From Skermanella mucosa (GTDB taxonomy: Bacteria > Pseudomonadota > Alphaproteobacteria > Azospirillales > Azospirillaceae), in contig NZ_CP086106.1 in assembly GCF_016765655.2 (NCBI RefSeq), positions 4,577,001 to 4,641,000 of the forward strand: a stretch of DNA of 64,000 nucleotides, given 5' to 3'. The position numbers and the translations under genes were made by a program. The notes beneath the pieces are model-generated. The model saw nothing but the letters and a program-made list of their open reading frames with translations, was not told where the DNA came from and made no database searches. This document shows positions 7,982 to 16,235 of the stretch, piece after piece (position 1 is the stretch's first letter; each line of letters opens with the position of its first letter).

Positions 7982-8007
7982 CGACGGGGCGCAGCCGGCT
8001 CTCCGGG

Positions 8008-8361
8008 TTACTGCTTGGCCCCTCCCTGCGGGGTCGGTTCCGGCGGGCGCTGCTGGGTTCCGATGGCGCCCTGGCGCTGCGCGGCGAGCGAGCCGGAGTC
8101 GGCATCCTTGGGACCGAACTGGAGGCCGCCTCCGGTGCCACCCCCGGTCGCCGCCTCGGCTTCGCTTTCGGCGCTGCCGGCACCGGACAGGTTGCCCGAC
8201 TGGTCGGCGGGCTTCGGGGGCTGCTGCTGGTTGCCCATGGCCCCTTGCCGTTCCTGCATCAGGGTTTCGTTGGAATTGCTCTGCTGAGCCACCGCGATGG
8301 ATGCGCTCCCCAGGGTCGTCGCCAGGACGGCGGCAATCATGGAAACCTTCGTCACGTTCAT
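8008..8361 (-). CDS. Secreted low-complexity protein
   Basis: 117 residues. The second of two nearby ATGs (8361) is preferred because GGAGG lies 6 bases upstream of it, whereas the same site directly abuts the first ATG (8367). After a signal peptide (ending ASIAVAQ) the protein is rich in Gln, Gly, Pro and Ser. It carries two similar blocks (MQERQGAMGNQQQPPKP and AAQRQGAIGTQQRPPEP), an internal duplication separated by a glycine-rich linker. It is likely a disordered periplasmic or surface protein. No family recognised. Confidence 0.5.
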   Translation of the reverse strand: MNVTKVSMIAAVLATTLGSASIAVAQQSNSNETLMQERQGAMGNQQQPPKPADQSGNLSGAGSAESEAEAATGGGTGGGLQFGPKDADSGSLAAQRQGAIGTQQRPPEPTPQGGAKQ

Positions 8362-8523
8362 GAACATCCTCCAGTTTTATTGTTGATTCCCGATGGGTTC
8401 CGCCCCGATCGGTTCCGTCACCGACCATCAACACTGGACAAATCGTTTCATCACGAACGGACGACTGCGCCGACGATGCCCATATTGGTATAATCGAGGT
8501 AAATAATACGGGAGGACCTTCAG

Positions 8524-8910
8524 ATGAAGGCTGCGATCATCGTGCTGGCGACGGCACTCTCCATCGGCGGAGCCAACGCCCAGACGGCCGGTCCCGCCGC
8601 CGGATCCACCGCCGGCCCCACTTCCGACCCCCATGACTATCCGACGTCCGCGCGGGTCGATTACGTGATCGGCTGCATGGCGACGAACGGGCAGACCCAG
8701 GAGGTCATGGAGCGCTGCTCCTGCAGCATCGACCACATCTCCCGGACGATCCCCTACAACAGCTTCGTACAGCTGGAGACCGTCCGCAGGATGCAGGACC
8801 AGCCGGGCGAGCGGGCGATGCTGTTCCGCGGCGTCGGCTGGGTCAAGGACCTGCAGGAGCGATTCCGCCTGGCCCAGGTGGAAGCCGACCTGGAATGCTT
8901 CCCGCAGTAA
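8524..8910 (+). CDS. Small secreted cysteine protein associated with methanol oxidation genes
   Basis: 128 residues, with GGGAGGA upstream and a signal peptide ending GGANAQ. The mature domain begins DYPTSARVDYVIGCMATNG and continues with the double-cysteine motif ERCSCSIDHIS. This combination recurs, as far as I remember, in small proteins located next to PQQ alcohol dehydrogenases and cytochromes. The C-x-C is not a haem motif because no His follows. It may bind metal or form disulfides. The expected location is the periplasm and the function is unknown. Confidence 0.65.
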   Translation: MKAAIIVLATALSIGGANAQTAGPAAGSTAGPTSDPHDYPTSARVDYVIGCMATNGQTQEVMERCSCSIDHISRTIPYNSFVQLETVRRMQDQPGERAMLFRGVGWVKDLQERFRLAQVEADLECFPQ

Positions 8911-8931
8911 GCCTGCCGGCGGGCGGGGCGC

Positions 8932-9795
8932 TCAACTCGCCGGCTGCGGCGTGACCTTCCAGTCCCCGGTATAGACCTGGTCCTTGCTGTCGGTCACCCG
9001 GACGTCCAGCTCTCCCGGCCCCTTGGGCTGGAACGTGAAGTGGAGGCTCGGGTCCTCGCTCAGCGAGATGTCGGTCTCCACGTCCAACACGGGCTTGCCG
9101 TCATAGCTGACCTTGATCGACCGGATGAAATAGGGCGGCACGTAGGTGCGCGAGATCTGGTCGAACTGCATGCCGCTGTGGTTCGGGTGGCTGACCAGGA
9201 GCTGGGCCGTCACCGGCGCGTCCGCCGGGACCGACTGCGGCAGGTTCAACTTCATCCTGCCCAGCCGGGCCAGCGCCTGCTGCGGGTCCTTCATGGCCGG
9301 AGCCGAGCAGCCCCCCGCCGCCTTGACATAGCGCTCCGCGCTGAGCAGGCGGCCGTCGCTGGTCTCGGCCACGGCATGGATCAGGGTATATTCGTTGACC
9401 CGGACCCGCGTGCTGATCTCCAGCGCCTTGCGTTCGTCGAACAGGTGGAACTTGCCGGCCAGCGGCACGGGGTTGCCGTCGATCAGCAGGGTCAGCGTCC
9501 GGATCGACCAGCCGGCGTCCTCCGGGATCGTGGCCTTCATGGTGACCGGGACGAGCGCCGCGTCCTGCGCCCGGTACGGTGCGTCCAGCGTCAGGAAGGC
9601 GCTGCCGTCCTCGATCTCGCGATCGGGAAAATAGACCTCCCGGACGTTCTCCCAGCGGGCGTAGTCGTCAGGCTTGGCGTCGCTCGGCCGGGTTTCGGCC
9701 GACGCCGCGTCTCCGGCCGGCAGCAGGGCGGCAAGCAGCAGGGCGGCCAGGAACGATCCCAGCAGGGTTGCCGGACGCGAAGCTCGTGCGGACAT
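8932..9795 (-). CDS. Quinoprotein dehydrogenase-associated SoxYZ-like carrier
   Basis: 287 residues with GGAGGA upstream and a signal peptide (LLAALLPAGDAASA). The first half is SoxY-like and ends in the swinging-arm type motif KAAGGCSAPA, where SoxY has GGCGG. The second half is SoxZ-like (HPNHSGMQFDQ, then beta-sandwich strands). This fused SoxYZ-like protein is known from PQQ-dehydrogenase gene neighbourhoods, where it is presumed to carry an unidentified adduct on its cysteine as part of a 'quinoprotein relay'. It lies just downstream of, and in the same direction as, the metallo-hydrolase gene, so they form a two-gene operon. Confidence 0.85.
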   Translation of the reverse strand: MSARASRPATLLGSFLAALLLAALLPAGDAASAETRPSDAKPDDYARWENVREVYFPDREIEDGSAFLTLDAPYRAQDAALVPVTMKATIPEDAGWSIRTLTLLIDGNPVPLAGKFHLFDERKALEISTRVRVNEYTLIHAVAETSDGRLLSAERYVKAAGGCSAPAMKDPQQALARLGRMKLNLPQSVPADAPVTAQLLVSHPNHSGMQFDQISRTYVPPYFIRSIKVSYDGKPVLDVETDISLSEDPSLHFTFQPKGPGELDVRVTDSKDQVYTGDWKVTPQPAS

Positions 9796-9819
9796 GATGC
9801 GATCCTCCGATCAGGTTTC

Positions 9820-10740
9820 TTATTCCCATTCCAGTTCGGCGAACACGGTCACCGCGTTCCGGGGATTGTCCTCGTCGAACAGGTGCCAGCGCCCCCGTTC
9901 CGACGCGGCCGCCTCGGCCGAGGCCCGGTCGATGGTGCCGCCGTCCTTCTGGATGGCGCGGATGTCCCCGACCAGCGTGGTCAGATAGCGGCGGGTGTCT
10001 TCCGCCCCTTCCGGCCAGGGGGCCGACGCCGGCCCATGGCCCGGCACGACCCGCTTCGCCGGCAGCGCGGCCAGGGCGTCGAGCACGCGAAGCCAGCCGA
10101 GCCCGCTGCCGTCGACCGTGGGCAGGCGTTCCTGGAACACCAGGTCGCCCGCGAACAGCGTGCCGGTCGCGGTATCGAACACCGTCAGGTCGTTGTTGGT
10201 ATGGCCGGTCGGGTGGGCCGTCAGTTCCAGGCTCCGGCCGCCCAGGTCGAGCCGGTGGGTGGCTTCGACCGTGATGGTCGGAGGGACCAGGACTGCGCGC
10301 CCGGCCTCCTCCGCGCCGAAACTCTCCTCCAGGCGCCGCTGGTAGGTGTCGGCGCGGGCCATCAGGGCGCCCTGGAAATCGGCATGGGCGACGAAGTCGG
10401 GACGGTCGTCGAGGAAGGCGCCGTTGCCGAACACGTGGTCCGGATGCATGTGGGTGTTGATCACGAACCGGATCGGCAGGTCGGTGCGCTGCCGGATCGC
10501 CTCGCGCAGGCCGCGGCCCAGGCCGGGCGTATTGCCGGTGTCGATCACCGCGACCGACTGGGTCCCGATGACGAACGCCATGTTGGCCACGTCGCCGCCG
10601 TTCGAGCGCTCGGCATATTCCGGAAGCCCGGCATGGACGAAAACCCCGGCCGCCACCTCCTCCACGCGCAGGGGATCGGCGACCGCCGGCGCGGCACCGC
10701 AGAGACACGACAGTATGATGACCGCTCTCGATATCCTCAT
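9820..10740 (-). CDS. Quinoprotein relay system metallo-beta-lactamase-fold hydrolase
   Basis: 306 residues with a signal peptide (ISRAVIILSCLCGAAPAVA). The zinc site is visible as HMHPDHVFGN (H-x-H-x-D-H), with a later His in GHTNNDLTVF and another in VPGHGPASAP. The family resembles SoxH and accompanies SoxYZ-like carriers in PQQ alcohol oxidation clusters, where it is proposed to hydrolyse the carrier-bound product in the periplasm. I use the ATG at 10740, directly before the signal peptide; a longer frame to 10782 would spoil it. The carrier gene follows after 24 bases. Confidence 0.85.
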   Translation of the reverse strand: MRISRAVIILSCLCGAAPAVADPLRVEEVAAGVFVHAGLPEYAERSNGGDVANMAFVIGTQSVAVIDTGNTPGLGRGLREAIRQRTDLPIRFVINTHMHPDHVFGNGAFLDDRPDFVAHADFQGALMARADTYQRRLEESFGAEEAGRAVLVPPTITVEATHRLDLGGRSLELTAHPTGHTNNDLTVFDTATGTLFAGDLVFQERLPTVDGSGLGWLRVLDALAALPAKRVVPGHGPASAPWPEGAEDTRRYLTTLVGDIRAIQKDGGTIDRASAEAAASERGRWHLFDEDNPRNAVTVFAELEWE

Positions 10741-10956
10741 GACACTAAATATGATAGTGGATCCCGGTTCCGCGACAAACATCTCGTTCGTCGAAAAGAC
10801 CAGGCTGCAGATCCCAAGGTCGAATGCTGCATTTGCGAAGAAGAATTCCGGGCCGGGACAAGACGCTGCGGCAAGGACCGACGGCGGATGCTGATGGTCA
10901 CGGCGAGCCCGCCTCTCCCCATCCCGGTGTCGGTGCCCCCACGACGGGCTTTCCGC

Positions 10957-11634
10957 TCAGATGCCGTCCGCCCGCACGATCACCATGACCGTGCGCCGCA
11001 GGATCGCCAGGTCCTGCCGGAACGACCGCCCCTCCACATAGGCGAGATCGAGGCGGAGACGATCCTCGAAGGTCGTGCGATGCCGCCCCGAGACCTGCCA
11101 AAGGCCGGTCATCCCGGGCTTCACGCGGGCGATGGCGGCGTGGGCACCCGGATGCCCTGCCAGCTCGTGGGGCATGTAGGGGCGCGGACCCACCAGGCTC
11201 ATGTCGCCGGACAGGACGTTCCAGAGCTGCGGCAGCTCGTCCAGGCTGGTGCGGCGAAGGATCCGGCCCACGCGGGTCACCCGCGGATCGTCCCGCAGCT
11301 TGTGATGCCGCTGGTATTCCGCCCTCAGGACCGGATCGGCCGCCAGCAGCCTGTCCAGGCGGGCTTCCGCATCGGCATGCATGGTGCGGAATTTCAGCGC
11401 GTTGAACGTCCCTGCCCCGGCCCCGCAGCGCCGCTGCCGGAACAGGGCCGGCCCGCGGGTCTCCAGCCTCACCGCCAGCCCGACCAGCGCCAGCAGCGGC
11501 GCCAGCAGGCCCAGCAGGATCCCCGCGACGACGATGTCGAACAGGCGCTTCGCCACCCCATACCCCGACAGCGGCCCGGCCGAGGTCGGTATCGGTAGCG
11601 CCGTATCGTGACGCCCGGCCTCCGTAACGGACAT
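10957..11634 (-). CDS. Undecaprenyl-phosphate sugar phosphotransferase (exopolysaccharide priming type)
   Basis: 225 residues. One N-terminal membrane helix ([26 protein letters not shown]) is followed by the conserved cytoplasmic catalytic domain: [24 protein letters not shown], then [26 protein letters not shown], then [14 protein letters not shown]. These are the signature blocks of polyprenyl-phosphate hexose-1-phosphate transferases that start capsule or exopolysaccharide repeat units. It lacks the multi-helix N-terminal part of WbaP, so it is the short PglC-like form. No other polysaccharide genes adjoin. The ATG at 11634 has a GGGGAGA site upstream. Confidence 0.88.
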   Translation of the reverse strand: MSVTEAGRHDTALPIPTSAGPLSGYGVAKRLFDIVVAGILLGLLAPLLALVGLAVRLETRGPALFRQRRCGAGAGTFNALKFRTMHADAEARLDRLLAADPVLRAEYQRHHKLRDDPRVTRVGRILRRTSLDELPQLWNVLSGDMSLVGPRPYMPHELAGHPGAHAAIARVKPGMTGLWQVSGRHRTTFEDRLRLDLAYVEGRSFRQDLAILRRTVMVIVRADGI

Positions 11635-11868
11635 GAATGATCTCCCCGTCAACCTTCGATCCCTAATTGTTGACGGCACATTAACCACTCGGTCCCGACG
11701 GCGCTGTGAACCCGATTACAACGGTGGCGCCCCTGGCAAGGCGCCAGGGTTGGGGCAATCTTGTTCGCAACGTCGGTGGATCGTTCCGTGGTCCGCGGCG
11801 TTCCCATCCCATGATTTCCGGATCGAAGGCGGATCCGAACCTTTGAAATCCCCGCGAGGAGCCCTTCC

Positions 11869-12453
11869 ATGACCGACCAACAGACGCCGCTGCGCATAGT
11901 CGGAATCTCCGGCAGTCTGCGCAAAGGCTCGCTCAACTCCGCCGCCCTGCGCGCCGCGCGCGACCTGGCGCCGCCCGGCGTGACGATCGAGATCTTCGAC
12001 ATCTCGGGCATTCCGCTCTACAACGACGACACCAGGACCGAAAACGGGTATCCGGCGCCGGTCCAGGCGCTGCGCGATGCCCTGAAGGCGGCCGACGGCA
12101 TCCTGTTCGCGACGCCGGAATACAATTACTCGGTACCCGGGGTACTGAAGAACGCGATAGACTGGGCGTCGCGGCCGCCGGAACAGCCCTTCGACGCGAA
12201 GCCGATCGCTATCATGGGTGCCAGCCCCGGCGTACTCGGCACCGTCCGCGCACAGACCCACCTGCGCCAGTTCTTCACCTACCTGAACGGATTCGTGCTG
12301 AACCGGCCCGAGGTGATGATCGGACAGGCGAATTCCAAGTTCGATCCGGAAGGCAGGCTGACCGATCAGGGCACGATCGACTTCCTCAAGACCTTCCTGG
12401 CCTCTTTCGCGGATCACATTCGTTACCACCAACGTGCTAAATCAAGGCATTAG
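11869..12453 (+). CDS. NAD(P)H-dependent FMN reductase (ChrR/YieF-like)
   Basis: 194 residues of flavodoxin-like fold. The phosphate-binding loop is GISGSLRKGSLNSAALRAA. The family motif ATPEYNYSVPGVLKNAIDW, which contacts the flavin, is complete. These enzymes reduce quinones, chromate or azo compounds using NAD(P)H and protect against redox cycling. CGAGGAGC lies before the ATG. The gene stands 85 bases upstream of the glutathione-dependent formaldehyde dehydrogenase gene on the same strand and may be co-transcribed with it. Confidence 0.88.
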   Translation: MTDQQTPLRIVGISGSLRKGSLNSAALRAARDLAPPGVTIEIFDISGIPLYNDDTRTENGYPAPVQALRDALKAADGILFATPEYNYSVPGVLKNAIDWASRPPEQPFDAKPIAIMGASPGVLGTVRAQTHLRQFFTYLNGFVLNRPEVMIGQANSKFDPEGRLTDQGTIDFLKTFLASFADHIRYHQRAKSRH

Positions 12454-12538
12454 ACGGTTGGACGATTGACCTCACCGGACGAATGGTCAACGATCGCGGC
12501 ACAAGGGAACAAGTGTCTCGGTTGGGAGGGATATAATA

Positions 12539-13648
12539 ATGGACGTACGTGCTGCCGTGGCCTTCGAGGCCGGCAAACCACTCAGCATTGAGACAGTGCA
12601 GCTTGAAGGCCCCCGGGCCGGCGAGGTGCTGGTCGAGATCAAAGCCACCGGCGTCTGTCACACCGACGCCTACACGCTTTCGGGTGCCGACAGCGAAGGA
12701 AAGTTCCCCTGCATCCTCGGGCACGAGGGTGCCGGCATCGTGGTCGATGTGGGTCCGGGAGTCACCAGCCTGAAGAAGGGCGACCACGTCATTCCGCTCT
12801 ACACGCCGGAATGCCGCCAGTGCGAATACTGCCTGAGCCAGCGGACCAACCTGTGCCAGGCGATCCGTGAAACCCAGGGCCGCGGCGTGATGCCCGACGG
12901 CACCAGCCGGTTCTCGCTGAACGGCAAGCCGATCTGGCACTACATGGGCACCTCGACCTTCGCCAACTACACCGTGGCGCCCGAGATCGCGCTGGCCAAG
13001 ATCCGCGAGGACGCGCCGTTCGACAAGGTCTGCTACATCGGCTGCGGCGTCACGACCGGCCTGGGCGCCGTGATCTGGACCGCCAAGGTCCATCCCGGCG
13101 CCAACGTCGTCGTGTTCGGCCTGGGCGGCATCGGGCTGAACGTGATCCAGGGCGCCCGCATGGTCGGGGCCAACATGATCGTCGGCGTCGACATCAACCC
13201 GTCGCGCCGCGAGATGGCCGAGAAGTTCGGGATGACCCATTTCGTCAACCCGAAGGAAGTCGAAGGGGACCTCGTCCCGTATCTGGTGAACCTGACCAAG
13301 GGCGGGGCCGACTACAGCTTCGAGTGCATCGGCAACATCAATACGATGCGCCAGGCGCTGGAGTGCTGCCACAAGGGTTGGGGCATCTCGACCATCATCG
13401 GCGTCGCCCCGTCGGGCGCCGAGATTTCCACCCGCCCGTTCCAGCTGGTCACCGGCCGCGTGTGGAAGGGCAGCGCCTTCGGCGGTGCGCGCGGACGAAC
13501 CGACGTGCCGAAGATCGTGGACTGGTACATGGACGGCAAGATCAACATCGACGACCTGATCACCCATGTCGTGCCGCTGGAGCAGATCAACGACACCTTC
13601 GACCTGATGCACGAAGGCAAGTCGATCCGTTCGGTCGTCACCTTCTGA
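12539..13648 (+). CDS. frmA: S-(hydroxymethyl)glutathione dehydrogenase / class III alcohol dehydrogenase
   Basis: 369 residues, the usual length. It oxidises S-hydroxymethylglutathione (formed from formaldehyde and glutathione) with NAD and also reduces S-nitrosoglutathione. Visible features are the catalytic zinc Cys in ATGVCHTDAYTLSG, GHEGAGIVVDVGPGV, the structural-zinc lobe CRQCEYCLSQRTNLC, and the nucleotide-binding GLGGIGLNVIQGAR. GGGAGGG is 8 bases before the ATG. In this window it is the logical sink for formaldehyde produced by XoxF. A strong hairpin terminator follows the stop. Confidence 0.95.
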   Translation: MDVRAAVAFEAGKPLSIETVQLEGPRAGEVLVEIKATGVCHTDAYTLSGADSEGKFPCILGHEGAGIVVDVGPGVTSLKKGDHVIPLYTPECRQCEYCLSQRTNLCQAIRETQGRGVMPDGTSRFSLNGKPIWHYMGTSTFANYTVAPEIALAKIREDAPFDKVCYIGCGVTTGLGAVIWTAKVHPGANVVVFGLGGIGLNVIQGARMVGANMIVGVDINPSRREMAEKFGMTHFVNPKEVEGDLVPYLVNLTKGGADYSFECIGNINTMRQALECCHKGWGISTIIGVAPSGAEISTRPFQLVTGRVWKGSAFGGARGRTDVPKIVDWYMDGKINIDDLITHVVPLEQINDTFDLMHEGKSIRSVVTF

Positions 13649-13671
13649 CGTCCTGCCGGATATCCCAAAAG

Positions 13672-13705
13672 GAACGCCCGCGCGTGGCCACACGCGCGGG
13701 CGTTC
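13672..13705. terminator. Bidirectional hairpin terminator after frmA
   Basis: A perfect 15-bp stem GAACGCCCGCGCGTG / CACGCGCGGGCGTTC with loop gcca. It lies between the frmA stop and the convergent gene at 13739. The flanks are AAAA on the left and tcgtt on the right, so it may serve both strands. Confidence 0.8.
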
Positions 13706-13738
13706 TCGTTCGGGATACCGGGTTTCGGCAGGCGGGTT

Positions 13739-14077
13739 TCAGTAGCCGGAGCGTCCGGGCCGGCCACGGGGCGGGAAGCGGCTCGACGTGGACCGGATTT
13801 CCTGGCGGGCGCCGCCGTCCTCGTCATCGTCGGGATTGCGCGCGGACTGCCTTTCCCGCTTGTTCTCGGCCTCCGCGCTGGCGATCGTCGCCTCCATTTC
13901 CCGGATGCGCTCCTTCAGGGGGGCGATCACCGAGCCGTCCGGCTTGCGGGCGATGAATTGTGCGAGATCGTGCTTCAATCTGGCGAGCTGGCTCTTCAAA
14001 AGCGGCACGTTGGGCTTGGCGTTGGGATTGGGCTTCCCACCGCCGACCCGGTAGGCTTGCTCCTCGTATTTGCTCAC
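13739..14077 (-). CDS. Small charged coiled-coil protein, unknown function
   Basis: 112 residues from a GTG at 14077 with AGGAGGGAA upstream; the frame runs on to 14143 but no comparable site exists there. The N-terminus is polar (SKYEEQAYRVGGGKPNPNAKPN). A long helix follows (LKSQLARLKHDLAQFIARKPD, LKERIREMEATIASAEAENKRE), then an Arg/Gly-rich basic tail (RFPPRGRPGRSGY). This could be a nucleic-acid-binding or structural protein. No family recognised. Confidence 0.55.
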   Translation of the reverse strand: MSKYEEQAYRVGGGKPNPNAKPNVPLLKSQLARLKHDLAQFIARKPDGSVIAPLKERIREMEATIASAEAENKRERQSARNPDDDEDGGARQEIRSTSSRFPPRGRPGRSGY

Positions 14078-14182
14078 GACTTCCCTCCTGATTCGACCCG
14101 CAATACACGGGGACCGTCCGGTGTACCCATGGGACGGCATCAAGTACCGTAAGGCGCTTTGTCCCCGGGGTCACGCGGTTTA

Positions 14183-14208
14183 GGCCGCCGGCGTTTCGAC
14201 CGGCGGCC
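14183..14208 (-). terminator. Probable terminator of the Tim44-like gene
   Basis: A perfect 9-bp stem GGCCGCCGG / CCGGCGGCC around an 8-base loop, 24 bases past the stop of the minus-strand gene at 14232. The following T-tract is poor (TAAACC on the minus strand), so the assignment is moderate. Confidence 0.5.
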
Positions 14209-14231
14209 CAAAGGCGAATGAAAGCCGGACC

Positions 14232-15239
14232 TTAGGCCTGCTGTATCGCCGAGAGAACCCAGCCGCCGCCGGCCGGGCGACGGAAGGTCCAGACCTCGAC
14301 GGCCTCGGTCGGCTTGGTGCGATCGCCGTCGACCACGGAGTCGCCGGCCCGATCGACCGTATAGTCCACCAGCGAGTAGCGCATGGCGACGGTGGCGTAG
14401 TCGACGGCTCCCTCGCGCCACGCCTCGGACAGGTCGCCCTGGAGAAGGCGGACATCCTCGATGCGGTTGACGACGCCGCGCGCCGCGTTGGCGTCCAGCT
14501 CCTCGGTGAAGTAGGAGGCCATCTCCGGCGTGGTCAGCGAGCGCAGGGCCGCCCGGTCCTCATTTCCGTAGCCGGTCTGGATGTCGCGCAGCAACCGCTC
14601 GAACGCCTCGTAGTCGGCCGGTCCGATCCCGATGCCGTCGACCCCCTTGGGCGTCTTGGCCGTCCGGGCAGCACCGCCGCCGCCGAGACCCGCCCCGGTC
14701 CTGGCATATCCGCCCGGCGCCGCGTTCCGGTTCAACGGCCCCTGGCCCAGCGGGCCGCGGCCTCCGGAATTCCCGGCCCCGGCATAGGCCGGCTGGTTGC
14801 GGCTCCTGAAGAAGCGGATCGCCAGCCAGATCAGCCCGCCGATCAGCGCCACCTGGAGCAGGAAGCCGAGGATCGACGCGAAGCCGCCCAATCCGCCGAA
14901 GAAGCCGCCCCCGAGCAGCATACCGATCAGGCCGGCACCGAGCAGGCCGCCGGCAAGGCCGCCGAAGAAGCCGCGGTTTGCGGGCGCTGCCGGACGCTGG
15001 AGCCCGGCGGCCGCGCCGGGTTGCCCCGCGGTCGGGCGATCGGTCGCCGAGCGCTCCATCGGGGCGGCCGTGCGCGGGGCCGTATTGGTCGGTGCGGGAG
15101 CTTCGTAGGTGCGGGCGCCCCGGCTGCCTAGATTGCTGCTCCGCCCGGGACGGGCGTCGACCGACGTCGCGACGAGCGTCAGGACGGCGGCAAGGGCGAT
15201 GAGCGCCTGGGTGCGCCTGGGCTTTCTGTTCTGGGTCAT
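14232..15239 (-). CDS. Tim44-like domain membrane protein
   Basis: 335 residues. An N-terminal signal or anchor is followed by a Pro/Ala-rich linker, then a very glycine-rich hydrophobic block at about 88-150 (GFFGGLAGGLLGAGLIGMLL, then IGGLIWLAIRFFRSRNQPAY) that forms a membrane hairpin. The C-terminal domain at about 210-335 is the Tim44/Tim21-like NTF2-fold (DYEAFERLLRDIQTGYG, EVWTFRRPAGGGWVLSAIQ). Bacterial members are inner-membrane proteins of unclear function, distantly related to the mitochondrial import motor subunit. The ATG at 15239 has AAGAAG upstream. Confidence 0.85.
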   Translation of the reverse strand: MTQNRKPRRTQALIALAAVLTLVATSVDARPGRSSNLGSRGARTYEAPAPTNTAPRTAAPMERSATDRPTAGQPGAAAGLQRPAAPANRGFFGGLAGGLLGAGLIGMLLGGGFFGGLGGFASILGFLLQVALIGGLIWLAIRFFRSRNQPAYAGAGNSGGRGPLGQGPLNRNAAPGGYARTGAGLGGGGAARTAKTPKGVDGIGIGPADYEAFERLLRDIQTGYGNEDRAALRSLTTPEMASYFTEELDANAARGVVNRIEDVRLLQGDLSEAWREGAVDYATVAMRYSLVDYTVDRAGDSVVDGDRTKPTEAVEVWTFRRPAGGGWVLSAIQQA

Positions 15240-15301
15240 GACCTGCTTCTTTGGGCCTGTTTCTTTTGCTTCCCCCCATATGGGGGGTCATGACCGGAAT
15301 T

Positions 15302-15655
15302 TCAGCGATTGTCGGAAGCGGAACCCACGGTATCGGTCCGGCCCGGGGGATCGCGCATCTGGCGCAGACGGTCGGACCGCCACTCCCAGTAGCTTGCGCC
15401 GATGTCTGCGATCTCGCCATATCCTCGCGCTGGGCGGACCCGCTCCGAGAAAGGGTCGGCCGGCGGCAGCGACGATCCCAGGAGCTGACGGTCGTCCGGC
15501 AGGGGCGTCAGGTTTCCGGCATGGTTCGGCGCCCCATAGGCGTCGCGGTATGTGTCGTAAGGGATGACGCCCTGAGCCGACGCGCTGGATGGCGCCAACA
15601 ACAGGATCGCGCACAGGATGGCATGGCGCAGGGGAAGGGACATGGCAAGGGACAT
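15302..15655 (-). CDS. Small secreted protein, unknown function
   Basis: 117 residues from the ATG at 15655, which has CGGAG upstream; a second Met follows at 15643. A clear signal peptide (HAILCAILLLAPSSASAQ) is followed by a Tyr/Asp-rich polar domain (VIPYDTYRDAYGAPNHAGN) ending in charged residues. There is no cysteine in the mature part. No family recognised. It lies upstream of the Tim44-like gene with 62 bases between, same direction. Confidence 0.5.
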   Translation of the reverse strand: MSLAMSLPLRHAILCAILLLAPSSASAQGVIPYDTYRDAYGAPNHAGNLTPLPDDRQLLGSSLPPADPFSERVRPARGYGEIADIGASYWEWRSDRLRQMRDPPGRTDTVGSASDNR

Positions 15656-15774
15656 GGCGGCGGCTCCGGTTGGCACCCCAAGATTAACCGGAGGTCGGCC
15701 CGGCTCTCATGCCTCCGGCCGGGGTACGGCCGTTACTCTCCGGATCCCCTTCCGGTCACCCGGAATGCCCGGCG

Positions 15775-16017
15775 TCAGCGCGGGTAGATGATCTGCTCGT
15801 CGTTCAGCAGGTTGAAGTCCCCGTTGGCCGCCGGTGACCGTGCCAGGACGATGCTGATACCGCGGCTGCGAAGCGCGTCGAGCACCTCGTCGGCATCGCT
15901 GGTGTGGACGCTGCCGATCGGGAGCAATCTGTCGAATTCTTCGATCGTCACGTTTCCCTGCCGCTTGCCGATATCCAGCAGCCTCAGGACAGGAAATCTA
16001 TGATCGACGGTAGCCAC
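15775..16017 (-). CDS. Stand-alone sigma-70 region 1.1-like protein
   Basis: 80 residues from a GTG with GGAGGG about 8 bases upstream. The core NVTIEEFDRLLPIGSVHTSDADEVLDALRSRGISIV follows the pattern of sigma-70 region 1.1, a small winged-helix-like acidic module that normally sits at the N-terminus of the housekeeping sigma factor and keeps it off DNA. (The motif is quoted in two parts: NVTIEEFDRLLPIGSVHTSD and ADEVLDALRSRGISIV.) Here no sigma core follows: the protein ends QIIYPR. Separate region 1.1-like proteins are annotated in several Alphaproteobacteria. A role in modulating RNA polymerase is possible but untested. Confidence 0.65.
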   Translation of the reverse strand: MATVDHRFPVLRLLDIGKRQGNVTIEEFDRLLPIGSVHTSDADEVLDALRSRGISIVLARSPAANGDFNLLNDEQIIYPR

Positions 16018-16235
16018 TGCCCGCCCTCCACCAAGGTTATTCCCATTCCATCCAACATGTTAGCAGCCGAATCGTCACTGTGGCCCGCCCGATCCGGCGA
16101 GACCGCGCCAGCGCTGAAAAGCAATCCCTTCGGATAAGGGCTCGCCAAATGATCAAAGGCCGAACTTCCGTGTTATTTGCTTTGCTGCAACGCACCGGTT
16201 AGAACCGCCAAAAACCTTCATATGAGGAAACCTCC

